The notes under the pieces are model-generated. The model was not told the origin of the DNA and searched no databases. It saw only the letters and a program-made list of their open reading frames with translations. From contig BFEA01000406.1 in the NCBI GenBank assembly GCA_003427395.1, positions 544,863-576,953 of the forward strand: 32,091 nucleotides of DNA, written 5' to 3'. This DNA comes from Chara braunii (Eukaryota; Streptophyta; Charophyceae; Charales; Characeae). Of the stretch, positions 1 through 10,173 are shown piece by piece (position 1 is the first letter of the stretch; each line of letters begins with the position of its first letter). The translations under genes and the position numbers were made by a program.

Positions 1-60
1 TGAGTTCTAAACTTACTCGGAGACTCGGAGTTGTTAGACGACTGAAACCTGCTCGCGAGA

Positions 61-103
61 CACAGCGAGAGAGAGAGAGAGCGAGCGAGCGAGCGAGCGA
101 GCG

Positions 104-186
<83 letters not shown>
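61..186. repeat. (GA)n / (GCGA)n microsatellite
   Basis: This is an uninterrupted purine tract, mostly GA dinucleotides with a run of GAGC tetranucleotides near its left end. It is a simple sequence repeat with no coding meaning. Bases 187-750 that follow are mixed-composition DNA in which I see no gene, RNA or transposon signature. Confidence 0.95.
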
Positions 187-191
<5 letters not shown>

Positions 192-753
192 TGAGCGCCA
201 CACGTCGAGTTTGCTTTCCTCGACTGACTTACTGGGAGTTATATTATAACTCAAACCTGTTCAATCACACTATCCTAGCCCTGACTGTGACGAGAACAGA
301 CTCTCACGATCTTCAATCCATTCATCATCAGTAATCCGCACCGAATCGACATACTACCGGTAGTTTCGTCCTTTGAGCTACATTACGACTGACGCAAAGA
401 TAATGAGTAAGACGCACCCAGAGAATGATTTTAATACCTATGGAGCTCTACTACGACTCACACAAAGCTGTTCGATCGTACAGCATTCCTTTTATACCTA
501 TGGTCCTATGGATCAGTTGCTACCCCCGTGCAGAGAATTCCATCATTGGTAATTAATAACTATTATGAGACCTATATATTAATCGGAAAATTCAAAACAA
601 TAAAAAAGATAATAGCGACTCGAATTATATAATCAAATAGTGTTGGACGATCTCCATTCCATAGTGATAAGCTCTGATTTCATATGAATTGATATGATAT
701 GACATTTAGTAGGATACGACTCATATGAGAGTCTCAGAGAAAGATGTCGATGT

Positions 754-816
754 GCATCGACGCGAAGTAACCGTCCATAGGTGCATTTGGACGGTTACTT
801 CGATGTGCGTCGATGC
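754..816. repeat. long near-perfect hairpin
   Basis: A 14-bp arm GAAGTAACCGTCCA (764-777) is followed, after a 10-base loop, by its exact complement (788-801). The pairing continues outward through GCATCGACGC (754-763) and its partner at 807-816, with a 5-base bulge at 802-806. The left arm also overlaps a small palindrome, GTCGATG-TG-CATCGAC (746-761). A hairpin of this size could be a foldback element remnant or the source of a folded RNA; nothing here decides between them. Confidence 0.8.
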
Positions 817-954
817 AAAAGCATGTCAAACAGATGTGATTTCAAAGCTAGTGATTTCAAACCATGTCAAACAGTCAAAGGAAAAAAACACTTAAGAAGG
901 AAAGAACACAGATCATCAACGTAAGGAGGGAAGAGAACGAAAGGAGGAGGAGGA

Positions 955-986
955 AGGGATGGGATGGGATGGGATGGGACGGGATC
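955..986. repeat. (GGGAT)n pentanucleotide repeat
   Basis: Five to six copies of GGGAT lie in tandem, the last ones slightly altered (GGGAC, then GGGATCC). The repeat runs into the left arm of the inverted repeat at 980-1043. Confidence 0.85.
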
Positions 987-1043
987 CGGTTGATGTGGAG
1001 ATCTGAAATCGCAGTGCCATCCTCAAACAGCAACCGGATCCCG
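980..1043. repeat. 13-bp perfect inverted repeat
   Basis: CGGGATCCGGTTG at 980-992 is exactly complementary to CAACCGGATCCCG at 1031-1043, with a 38-base spacer. Both arms are followed by GATG. There are no flanking features that explain it. Confidence 0.8.
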
Positions 1044-1174
1044 ATGGATTACAGCAGAAAGCAGATTACGGAAAAAGAAACAGAAAGAAGACGGCAAAAA
1101 AAGAAGGGAGGAGAAGGAGAGAGTGAAGGAGGAGGAGGAAGAGGAAGAAGGGGGAAGGGGACATAGAGGGCAAA

Positions 1175-1490
1175 GAGAAGACGGGACATGGAGGCAAGAA
1201 AGAGGGGAGACAGGAGATAGAGGGGAGACGATACGCCGGCGAGGAACAAATGAAAAAGGAAACCTCCTTAGCATAAAATCGTGACCAGCATGGCTGGCTT
1301 CCCCCTCGGCGGATGTCCCAGAAATAGAAGACGGGACATGGCAGAAGAAAGAGGAGAGAGAGAGAGAGGAGAGAAAGGAGAGAAAAAAAAGATACGATGG
1401 CGAGGAGCACAGAGGATTGCGCGAAAAGAAAGAGACCTCCTTAGCGAAGAATCGTGATCCGGTGGGCTGGCTACCTCCTCGGCGGCTGTC
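1175..1490. repeat. diverged tandem duplication, unit about 150-165 bp
   Basis: Two successive units share, in the same order, AGAAGACGGGACATGG, a GA-rich stretch, a GGCGAGGA motif, ACCTCCTTAGC, ATCGTGA, GGCTGGCT and CTCGGCGG. The first unit is about 1175-1325 and the second about 1326-1490. Open frames across this GA-rich sequence are a product of composition, not gene evidence. Confidence 0.7.
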
Positions 1491-1777
1491 TCATTCCACT
1501 AGCAGCGCTGAGGTTCCTCAACGCCTGAAAGTGGACGCGTTTGAAGAGAGGTGGGGAAATGGCGTTGAGTTTTCTCAACCGCACATCTCCAGAAACACGT
1601 CCAGATTCTGGCGTTGAAAAAAAAAAAGGAAAAAAAATGGGAAACAGCGCTGCTAGTGAAACTTGGCCCTGGGAAATGAACATCTAAGTGCACTTTTCTG
1701 GGCATGACAAGCACTGTGTCTGGTCTTTTTTTGGGTGGGGGAATTTTCGAAATGCCCCTCCGACTTTCATTCATTTC

Positions 1778-1850
1778 GGCAAAATGACTCTGGAGGAGTG
1801 CTTTTCTTTGCAGGCAAAATGACTCCGGAGGAGGATTGCTTTTCTTTGCA
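1778..1850. repeat. 35-38 bp tandem duplication
   Basis: Unit 1 (1778-1812) and unit 2 (1813-1850) both begin GGCAAAATGACTC, continue with GGAGGAG and end GCTTTTCTTTGCA. The second unit differs by one substitution and a three-base insertion. Bases 1851-2580 hold no recognisable gene; there is some 5-10 base repetition of an AGGGGCATG-like motif between 2040 and 2165. Confidence 0.85.
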
Positions 1851-2580
1851 AAAACAGACAAAAGCGGCACAGAACACTGACAACAGGGGGAAACGACTAC
1901 ACCCTCCGCCCTACCCCTGACAACGACTGTAACTTCTGGAAAACCCCTGCTGTCCGATGGGCCTGAAATATGTCGGTGCTGGCTCCAAATTTCCAGTATG
2001 CCCAGGGCCAGGGGGACGGCCGCGAGTGTTACCAACGGCCACAAGGGGCATGCTGGAGAGTTGCACCCCTCACTGACAGGGGCCTGCAGGAAATTTCAGA
2101 GGCCCCAGGGGCATGACAGGGGCATACGGCAAATAAATGGAAGTAGGAGCCTCAGGGGCATTTCAATTTGTTTCCCTTTTTCTTCTGTTTAAATATATTA
2201 TTCTGGCAGTTTTACCTTTCAGTTCTGACGGACCACGTTGTTGTAGAGGTGGGATACTAGACGGATGGCAGTCACCCACAGTACTCGGCCACTGGGTTGT
2301 CCAGATGAACCCCTCTGAAGACGCCACCCGCCCTTCCTCTTATCTTCCTCTTATCTTTTGCCCTGGCGCACCCCCACCGCCTCTGTCCTACCCTAGTGTT
2401 ACCCTAGTGTTAACCGCCCAGGACCATCACCCATTGCCATCTTGGTGGGGTGACCTGGCCAGACAGCAGTATGCAGGGGCAATCATTGCTACCTCTAACA
2501 ATCAAGGGGATGCACGTTGCCCCCCCTTCTAGCCGGCTGTGGTCAGGGAGCAGGGTGGGGCCACGTGTGAGGAGGAACCG

Positions 2581-2844
2581 GCTGACCCAAAGACGGAGCA
2601 TTTTGCCAGTAGCTGCCCCTCCCATCGAGTACTTCCCATACCCCTATCGAGTAGCAGCAGTGTCCATGGCCAGCATTCTCCCACACAGGATTAGGGTGGC
2701 CAGGGAGGGGGGGGGGGGCGTTAATCCCTGGGGGTAGCTAACCCAAAGACAGCATTTTGACAATAGCTGCACCTCACATCCACTCCCCCCCACTCCCCAT
2801 AGAGTAACACGAGTGTCTATGGCCAGCATTCACCCACACACCAC
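2581..2844. repeat. diverged tandem duplication, period about 156 bp
   Basis: Both units (about 2581-2694 and 2737-2844) start with ACCCAAAGAC, continue with AGCATTTTG and TAGCTGC, and end with a shared GTGTCYATGGCCAGCATT followed by CCCACACA. A G homopolymer at about 2705-2718 separates them. No protein family could be recognised in either unit. Confidence 0.75.
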
Positions 2845-2849
2845 ATACT

Positions 2850-4520
2850 AACCACACCCACACATCCGGCACGGTCATGCCTGACATTCTTGCACACGGG
2901 CCATTTGCTAGATGTTCCGAAGGGCATCATGCCTTTTTTTGTGGAGGGAACGTGACAACCCTACCAATACCTAAAGGGGGCGAGCAAGGCAACTATCTCA
3001 GGGCATACTTGTGACGTTCTAACCTCACGCCCTGCTCTGTCTTCCAGAAGTTCCAGTCAGAGTGACTAGTTGTGCAGAATAGGCCCTGAAAAACAGCAGA
3101 ATGGGGTGTGACAAGAATTTTTGGGAAATGGAGTGTGGGGACACAGATGAAACTGAAGTCCCCCGCGTGGTTCCCGTTAGTGAGAGAGGGTCATCGTCGC
3201 GTGGGAGGGGAAACAAACATCCATTCAATCCAAAAAGTAACGTTCAACCTTTGTGCGGGCTACTGGCCGTCTTTTAGAGTGGAAGGGCGAAGGTACGCAT
3301 GTGGGATCTCGTTTTCGAATCAGATCCCATCGCCGCTCAATACAGAGCTCGGAATCCGACGTGGATGGCCTCAACCGGGTTGCTCGTTCCTTGTGTTCAT
3401 CTTCGCCACATGTTTGGTAGTGGAACCCCCTTTTCCGATAACGCTCTGCGCGGGACAATCGCTACACAAACTCACAGAGTGTTGGGCCAGTGGGGTGCTA
3501 CCGCCGCCCACAGGATGACGATCAACTCGTTAAAAGGCAATAACAATGAGTACGAAGAGAAGTGAGTATCAATAATGACAAAACCATCGCCTACGAATTC
3601 AGAGCACCTTGTTTTAGGTGGAAAATAATAGCGCCCGCCGATCTTGGCGACAACTTCCCGTACGTCTCACTCGCAGACACGTGTCCTTTCCTCGTTATAT
3701 GGGAACGACTGCGATGGGGATGCGGGGAGTTGGCACCCAGACGGGTCGGACAATCAATCCATATGGCACAAGCAAATTCTGAGTACATGAGTTTACTCAA
3801 TCAATTGTGCAATCACAACTGTAATCAATCGTAATACACATACTTTATTGCATTTCATCGATCTAATGAACCGATCAAAAAGAAAGGTGTGAGTTCGATC
3901 CAATCACGACAACAATCATCATTCATCACGGGAGCAACAAGCATGCATTCTCGTAATCTCTGGGGGGTTTAGCTTAGTCAGCCCAATCAATGTGCATACA
4001 TGGCGAATCCTACATACATGAATCCTCAATTGTTCGAAAGACACATCGACTACAGAAAAAAGAAAGAAAAAAAAACGATAAGATAGTCTGAAGCTTACTG
4101 GTCCTTTTGAGTTCAACGATGCTCGTTCGTGCGGGATCCGATTGAATTCAACATGGGCGAGCGAGATTAAGGACGTTTTGAGTCATTTTGGCATTCATCA
4201 TATAGATAGGAGTAAGGGAACAAGAGAGAGAGAGAGACAAAGGCATAGCTTGACCGAAGAAGAGAACGAAGGAGAAAGAAAGAGAATTTTGGTCACACAA
4301 ACAATCTTAAGGGGGAACACTTTGCTATTTGTCGTGGACTTAGCTTCCTGAGAACCAAAGGAAGAAGAATTTGAAAATCAAGCCGTACCGGCCTTTTGCT
4401 CTCTTATACTAGCCTCTGGCCATGCAACCACTCGTACATACACATAACCTTCTTATCCAAGTACTGACAATCCCGACCGCCACGTACTATCTTTCAAACC
4501 ACAACGATCGTCACTCCGCG
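2850..4520. other. intergenic stretch, no gene recognised
   Basis: I see no conserved protein motif, tRNA or transposon terminus here. Open frames exist on both strands (for example 3108-3518 plus and 3225-3458 minus), but none has recognisable domains. A short GA-rich patch lies at 4220-4290. Confidence 0.5.
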
Positions 4521-4535
4521 AAATCATACTTTGCA

Positions 4536-4789
4536 CTAGGCTACCAGTTGTCCGATGGCAGGACGTCCTGGCCGGACATCCTGGGCGGATAGTCAAGGGG
4601 GTCCCGGACGTCCGGGCCCGGACAACTCCATTTTTAGCAATTAAAAGCACGAAAAAAGTAAAAAAAAAAAGGTTTTTATTTTTATTTTATTTTTATTTTA
4701 AAATTGGCAGCGATTTTCTATATGATTCCATGACAAAAGTTGTTCAGTTTATTTTTCTATATAACATACATTTTTTTCCGATTTTTCTG

Positions 4790-4821
<32 letters not shown>

Positions 4822-4922
4822 CGGGCTCGGACAGACTGCGAAGGGAGGACATCCGACCAGTTGTCCGATCGGACAACCCCGGACGGTCAGGGGGGTCCCG
4901 GATGTCCGATCAGGTAACCTAG
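4536..4922. mobile_element. non-autonomous hAT-like transposon (MITE), 387 bp
   Basis: The element is bounded by an identical 8-bp direct repeat, ACTTTGCA, at 4528-4535 and 4923-4930. An 8-bp target duplication is the hallmark of the hAT superfamily. Its ends are inverted repeats, CTAGGCTACC on the left and GGTAACCTAG on the right (9 of 10 pair). Both subterminal regions are GC-rich and carry repeated GGACRTCC, TTGTCCGAT and GGGGGTCCCGGA motifs, the clustered arrangement expected of transposase binding sites. The middle is AT-rich, with a poly(T) run at about 4793-4821, and has no transposase coding capacity, so mobility would depend on an autonomous relative elsewhere. Confidence 0.85.
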
Positions 4923-5188
4923 ACTTTGCATCAACTTGCCTAGACTACTCGCACATCACCTAGCCACGAATTCCCCGAAGTAGGCAGATGGGTTGAGAGC
5001 TATGAAACCGTTTCCGCCCTCGTGAGTGCGAGCGTGCGCGCTTAAGCGCGCTCTTAAAGACCCTCCTTTCCATGCTCAAACTCGCTCAGAGCGTTTTAAG
5101 GTGCGCTCGCTCGTGGTTGGGGGTGATTTTTTTTTGGGGGGGGGAAGGCAGGGTGGGGAAGGGGGTAGCTCTCTCTCTCTTTGTGTAT

Positions 5189-5206
5189 ACGTGTGTGTGT
5201 GTGTGT

Positions 5207-5260
<54 letters not shown>

Positions 5261-5290
5261 GTGTGTGTTTGTTCATGTGTGTGTATGTGT
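5189..5290. repeat. (GT)n microsatellite
   Basis: GT dinucleotides with a few interruptions (TATG, CGTG, TTTGTTC). The repeat lies in the left half of the composite transposon; its relative at 14 kb has a GT tract at the corresponding place. Confidence 0.9.
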
Positions 5291-5706
5291 GGGCAGGCCC
5301 GGCTTGCGCGGTGTATGTGAGTGTCTTTTTTTTTGGTTTTATGTTTTTTATTTTTTTAGATATACACGAACTTAGAAAATATACAATAAAAAATATGGGG
5401 TTGGAGATCTCCAAAATATCTATGAGACCAGGGTTGCTGGTGTTTGGGGCGGGCCGAACACCCGAACCCGAATGCCCGAACGTCTGGCACCCTCTCTCCA
5501 CACTTTCGATCGAACGCATACCCAAAAACAAAAAAAACATCCAACAAATCTAAGAACAACGTATGTTATGCAGAAGACAAAACTAAACAACATTTGCCTC
5601 AACGTTACGTCCAAATTCTTTACCAAATTTAAAATAAAATCAAATAGTTAAAATATATAGTAATATAAAAATTAAAAAAGATAAAAGTTCATAAAACGAG
5701 AATGAA

Positions 5707-6030
5707 ATTATTGAGTGGGCGAGCACGTTTTCCACATCGCCATCTTTGGCGATTTTTTTTTTCTGTTTTGCTATGAAAAATGCCATGAAATTTATATATG
5801 TATATCATACATAATAGAGACACTACGAATAAAGTTTGAAAAAATAATATTTTTTTTCATCCCCTGAAATAAAGGAAAAGCAAAAAGTGAAGAGAGAGAA
5901 AAAAAAATTTAGTGATTGGGCAAACAAGTTTTGACACCACCATCTTTGCTGATTTTTCACTTTTTTTTTGTTAAAAAATAATGGCTTCAAAATTTAGAGG
6001 GATATACTTTACATCAGAGAGAATGCACAA
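5707..6030. repeat. diverged tandem repeat inside the nested transposon
   Basis: Two units about 210 bp apart share a GTGRTTGGGC or GAGTGGGC start, then CRAGTTTT, ACCATCTTTG, CGATTTTT or TGATTTTT and a long T run. They suggest an old internal duplication in the element at 5429-6191. Confidence 0.55.
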
Positions 6031-6062
6031 AAAAAACATGCAGAAAACAATAATCATATTTA

Positions 6063-6134
6063 GGTGTCGAAATTGTTTTTTGTGGGGTCCGAACCCCTTA
6101 AGGTGTCGAAATTGTTTTTTGTGGGGACCCGAAC
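6063..6134. repeat. 39-bp tandem duplication
   Basis: GGTGTCGAAATTG followed by a T run, GTGGGG and CCGAAC occurs at 6063-6094 and again at 6102-6134. The duplicated unit carries the CCGAAC motif seen near the other end of the same transposon, so it doubles a possible transposase-binding block. Confidence 0.8.
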
Positions 6135-6674
6135 AACCGAAAGTTAGGGGGTCAATTTAGGGACCTCCGTACATTCGGCCTGGCAACCCTGTACGAGACT
6201 ATATTTTTTATTATTTATTTTGTTAATTTTTTTCCTGGAAAAAATCTATGTGAAAAAGAAAAAACACCCATTTTATATTGTTGTTTTTTGTTATTTTCTT
6301 TCTTTTATATTTTTTATTTTTTTAAAATAAAGATAAAGTTTAAAAAATAAAATTAAAAAAATAGAGTTGTAGATCTCAAACATATCTACGACCCTATATT
6401 TGCTTTTTTTTTCTCATTATGTTTCAGGGAAAACAATATTCCCACGCCCTCTTAAAGCTCGACCAAATGCTTTTGAGAGCGGGATTGAGCGGAGCTAAAA
6501 AAATTGAGCTCCGACCCCGCACTCAATCAGCGCGCAGTAACGAAGGTTGAGAGAGAGTTTTTCAGATGCGCTTGCGGGTTTTATAGTTGTGAGGAGGGGA
6601 ATAGAAGCTGAAGGAGAGTGGGGCAGAGGTAAGATGGGGTGAGGGGGGAGTTTGGGTTAATTGTCCAGAGAAAG

Positions 6675-6962
6675 CCATATCAACTACCATTTTGTCAAAA
6701 TGGACATTTTTTATCTTTTCAACGAAATTGAAACTGAGTTTTTTTTTTTTTTTTTTTGCTTAAGACCAGATACATCCTGGGGGGACCACCTGAATGTATC
6801 TGGTCTCAAGCTAGGTCCAGATACATATACAGGGGGTCCAGCATTTTAAAAAAGTTGGACCCTCAAGAGCAGACCGAGTCTTCGGCCAAAAAAAATGAAA
6901 AAGCTTAGTTTTAGTTTCGTTTAAAAAATAAAAAATGTCAATTTTGACGAAATGGCAGTTTA
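6675..6962. mobile_element. MITE-like element with long inverted ends
   Basis: About 60 bases from 6675 (CTACCATTTTGTCAAAATGG, then ACATTTTTTAT) are matched in inverted orientation by the sequence ending near 6962, at roughly three-quarters identity. Inside lies a perfect 13-bp inverted repeat, AGACCAGATACAT (6763-6775) against 6794-6806, with a further AGATACAT copy at 6818. A second inverted pair is GGGTCCA/TGGACCC at 6834-6840 and 6856-6862. I could not identify a target duplication, so superfamily and exact ends are open. There is no coding capacity. Confidence 0.6.
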
Positions 6963-6969
6963 TCGATCC

Positions 6970-8650
6970 TCGCGGGTTTCTTCGCAACCAATCAGCTCAC
7001 AACGTGCGTCATGTGGGGAGTATCCTCTCTACACGTCGACGACTTCAAATACTTTGAGGGGAAACGGTAGAGAGTGTCAGTATGGGGATGGAGGTGGGAA
7101 GCAGAAAAGTACAAAAGGTAGTGCGGAGCGGGACCAAGATTCAGACGAGGAGTAAGGGCGAAGCGCGAGAGGAGAGGGGATGAAAAACAATTACGGGTGA
7201 AGAAAAGGCATAGAGAGGGGCAGAGTTAACAGGGCATGGGTCCTCGTCAGAAAGCGAGAGAAGTTTGCATGCATGGCACTAGTACGGAAAAGAAAAAGGC
7301 ATAAAAATAGTTACTTTCAATCCATTTTTATTTTCAGACGACTTCAATATTGAAAAATTCAAAAGTAATATCGGTGCATGGAATGGAGCGTGAAAAAATC
7401 CTCCGTCTATCTATCTTCTTACAGAAAATACACGGATGTTTCAAGGGTGTGTGCGAGAACATGTATTTGCAAGAAAGAACACGTTAGCAGAAAGAGTGTC
7501 CGTAAGCTTCGGAGTTCCCAACTGTCGCCCAAAATTCCTGGCGCACTCATTAAGGCGCGCGTAATTCCAACGTGAATGCATGGATTATCGAAAGGAAATT
7601 GCAAAGAAGTTTGAAAGAAACGACGTTTCATTCATGAGTGGGTCTGGTTGGCTCATGATTTCATGCACTAGGGAGATAACAAAAAGAAGGGGTACCCAAA
7701 AAGAGCCCAAGAGAAATCCGAAGAGTCACGAAAGCTGGTATGCCACATATGTGACTTTTAGGGGGTTCCAAAATTATGTGATCTCGTGATTGCATGCTCG
7801 AAAAACCAACTTATTTACAAAAGAAAGAAAGGGACTGAGAACGAGAGACGAACCAAGTGTATCAGCATGTGGAGGAGAACATGTTGCCACATCAGCGAGC
7901 AAGAAGTAACACTTGTTAGCGCGAATTTGCAATATCGTCATGAGGTTCGTTGTCACGTCTCGCCAGTAATCGTTCACTGTCCCGAGGCTTCTAGTTGTCT
8001 TCCAGATGGCATAATCAAGATTTAGCTCGCTGACTCATTGATGCTCCGCCCGATTGTAAGTAACGAAAAGGGGAGGAGGAGGAGGCTGGTGCCATTCTCG
8101 GGGAAGCGAGGGAAGGTAATCAGAAGCTTTGTCACCAAGATCGACGAAATGGACGATCCGGTGAGCGTAGGGGAATCGATGATTGGGTCGGGTGAGGGAA
8201 GCGAGGTATTAATTATAAAAGGTGGGGATCGTGCGCAAGGTGTTATCGTGCAGTGACTCGTCATCTTCCACAGTAGGGAAGGTCCCCTAGACGATGCAAT
8301 GTAACTCCATATGGTTGTACTGCCTCCATGCAACACTGAAGAGAAGGATATTTAAAGGAAACTTTAAGGAGGGGGCATCATGGGGATGGACTTCACACAG
8401 CAGGCGGACAACGCAATGATGATAGAAAAGCTGGTTGGCAAAAATGTGGTAATTGAGGGGAAACTCGATGTGGGGGAGCAGGGCGAAAAAGACGTAATCA
8501 AAAGGGCGGAGGAAGGTGGGACGAGGACGGAGCGCTCGAGATGGGAGAAGGACAGGGACGAAGCGCGGAGGGGGCGAAAAAGGAGGGAGATGGTGAGAAA
8601 GACAGGCGACACTAGTGGGAGGATTCTGCGTCATCGTGGCAATCAGCCAC
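6970..8650. other. intergenic stretch, no gene recognised
   Basis: Mixed-composition DNA with scattered open frames of 60-115 codons on both strands and no recognisable motif. The part from about 8050 to 8620 is purine-rich on the plus strand, which by itself keeps frames open. Confidence 0.5.
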
Positions 8651-8655
8651 TTCCT

Positions 8656-9979
8656 CTAGTAACTTGGGATTCCCAGTGGTATGGCTAGGCGTGAGCTCGT
8701 TGGCGGTACTATCTCGAGTTCTTCTGTCGATGGCTCGTTCTCCTCATCCTCACTTTCTGCTTCTTTTGTCGTCCTCATAGTATTCTAAGTGGACTCGGCC
8801 TCGACTTCCTCCTCTTCTTCTTCCGGCTGTTCGAGGAGAGCTACGGGCTCGAGATCGTCGTCAGATGACACTTCCTGGTTATATTTGTGGGTCATCCAGA
8901 AGTCGTCCAGATCGGGGTTGTTAGGGGACTCGGAGATGTCGTACATATTCAAAAAATTCCACTCGACTGGATCGTGTTGGGCTTGAAAGTGTCCAACGTC
9001 CTCCGTGCAGCTGGTCCCGATGACTGTCGGTGTTAGCATCCACTCCAAGGCTACTAGCTCTGTTTTGTCCGGATCACTAGGATTGAAAGAGATGATACTC
9101 AGAAGCAGATCGTCGACAATCTGCGCCAAGAAGACGAATATTTTGTTGGCGACGGTCGCTCTTCCTCACGTTGTTACTTCACGGAACAAGAGCTCCACCA
9201 TCAATCCAGTTGTATTACATGGCCACACTTGCACTAGGAGCAAAGTGATCTCGTCTGGAAATACTACCTCACGATTCTCGTAATAGCGCGTCTAGTGTAC
9301 CTAAGGCTTCACCGAGAGTAAACAAAAGTTTGTGGCCACGAGTCCAACCTAATCACGAAGATATCGAGGACGAAAGGGAGGCATGGCTATCTGTCGGATT
9401 TCCAAAGAGAGGAGAGGATTGGCCCAGGATGGCCAGAGAGTTGGAAGATTGGAGGGGAGAGAGAAGGTAGAGAGGCGATTCATCGGCGAGGAGGGTGAAA
9501 AGGACGAAGAGAAGGAAGCAGTGGGGCCGATAGATCAGAGGTATTGGATCGCAATGAGAAGGTGTCAATACACTCCGTACCAACCACCTGATTGGCTCGC
9601 CTGTCTAGTCGTTGCTGCCAATCTATCACCAGTTCTCACCCCCACTTGTAGGGATTCCCAATGACGTCGACACGCCCTTCAGGACTGATACTGCATAGAT
9701 CGCTGTTGAACACGGCAACTTGTGTCACGTCGCTTTGCCCCTACCGAGAGAAACAAAGATATGGTGATGCTTTCAGGAGGATCGCCGCTGAACCACGATC
9801 CATTGAGATCGTCACTTCTACTACCTCGTACCTTGCTTGTCGGCTGAATAATTGAGCGAATCGCAGTAGATCAGGACAAAGTCGGAGATGATTCACTTGT
9901 CGAAATTGCACAATTATTGTAGGGATTATCGAGGTTGAAGAAGTCGGGCAAAGGTGATTGGCTCAAGCGCGAAACTCAT
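8656..9979 (-). pseudogene. decayed ORF downstream of integrase, function unknown
   Basis: Reading leftward from a possible ATG at 9979 (MSFALEPITFARLLQP), just after the integrase remnant, the minus strand keeps coding character over about 1.3 kb in shifting frames. The best part is a single frame from about 9284 to a stop at 8656 (209 codons) broken only by one TGA and one TAG. It includes the segments VFPDEITLLLVQVW and AQIVDDLLLSIISFNPSDPD and ends in a strongly acidic tail (EQPEEEEEEVEAE and a second acidic stretch). An upstream part near 9700-9850 contains RYEVVEVTISMDRGSAAILL. I recognise no family. Its position after integrase on the same strand suggests an accessory ORF or polyprotein tail of the retroelement. 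No signal peptide or membrane segment is evident, so envelope-like function is not supported. A decayed host gene is the alternative. Confidence 0.55.
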
Positions 9980-10173
9980 GGCGATGACTGCGAGCAAAGA
10001 GTGGAAGAGAGGATAAAGTCCTGGTCTGGAGTGGAGAGAGATGAGGAAGGAGCGGGAAGATCAGTAGAGGGTAGAGGGCAAATATAAGAGATATGACAGA
10101 CGATAGGAAGGGAGCTATGGCTGGTGCCCATTTCAGGAGTGATGCACACCGTATCCGCCCCATTGGGCCTTAG

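Larger units (their letters stand above)
5429..6191. mobile_element. nested non-autonomous hAT-like transposon, 763 bp
   Basis: Ends are CAGGGTTGCTGG on the left and, inverted, CAGGGTTGCCAG on the right. They are flanked by TATGAGAC (5421-5428) and TACGAGAC (6192-6199), an 8-bp target duplication with one mismatch. CAGGGTTGC-type ends and 8-bp duplications are typical of hAT elements. Subterminal CCCGAAC and CCGAAC motifs occur near both ends. The interior is AT-rich with no transposase frame. The paralogous transposon at 14 kb has an uninterrupted sequence at the equivalent point (about 14,770-14,792), which serves as an empty site and confirms the insertion. Confidence 0.88.
5000..6544. mobile_element. 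composite DNA transposon carrying a nested element
   Basis: A 9-bp direct repeat GGTTGAGAG at 4991-4999 and 6545-6553 brackets this region and is the likely target duplication. The flanks inside are GC-rich with GCGCGC, GAGTGCG and CTCTTAAAG motifs on both sides in opposite orientation. The core (GT repeat, poly-T, AT-rich stretch with a GTTGKAGATCT motif twice) matches the core of the transposon at 14,089-15,151 in the same order. Good terminal inverted repeats are not visible, so the exact ends are provisional. The element at 5429-6191 is inserted inside it. Confidence 0.6.

Noticed and set aside
8656-9979. The post-integrase ORF as an envelope protein
   Set aside because: No signal peptide, membrane segment or furin-type site is visible; only the position would support it.
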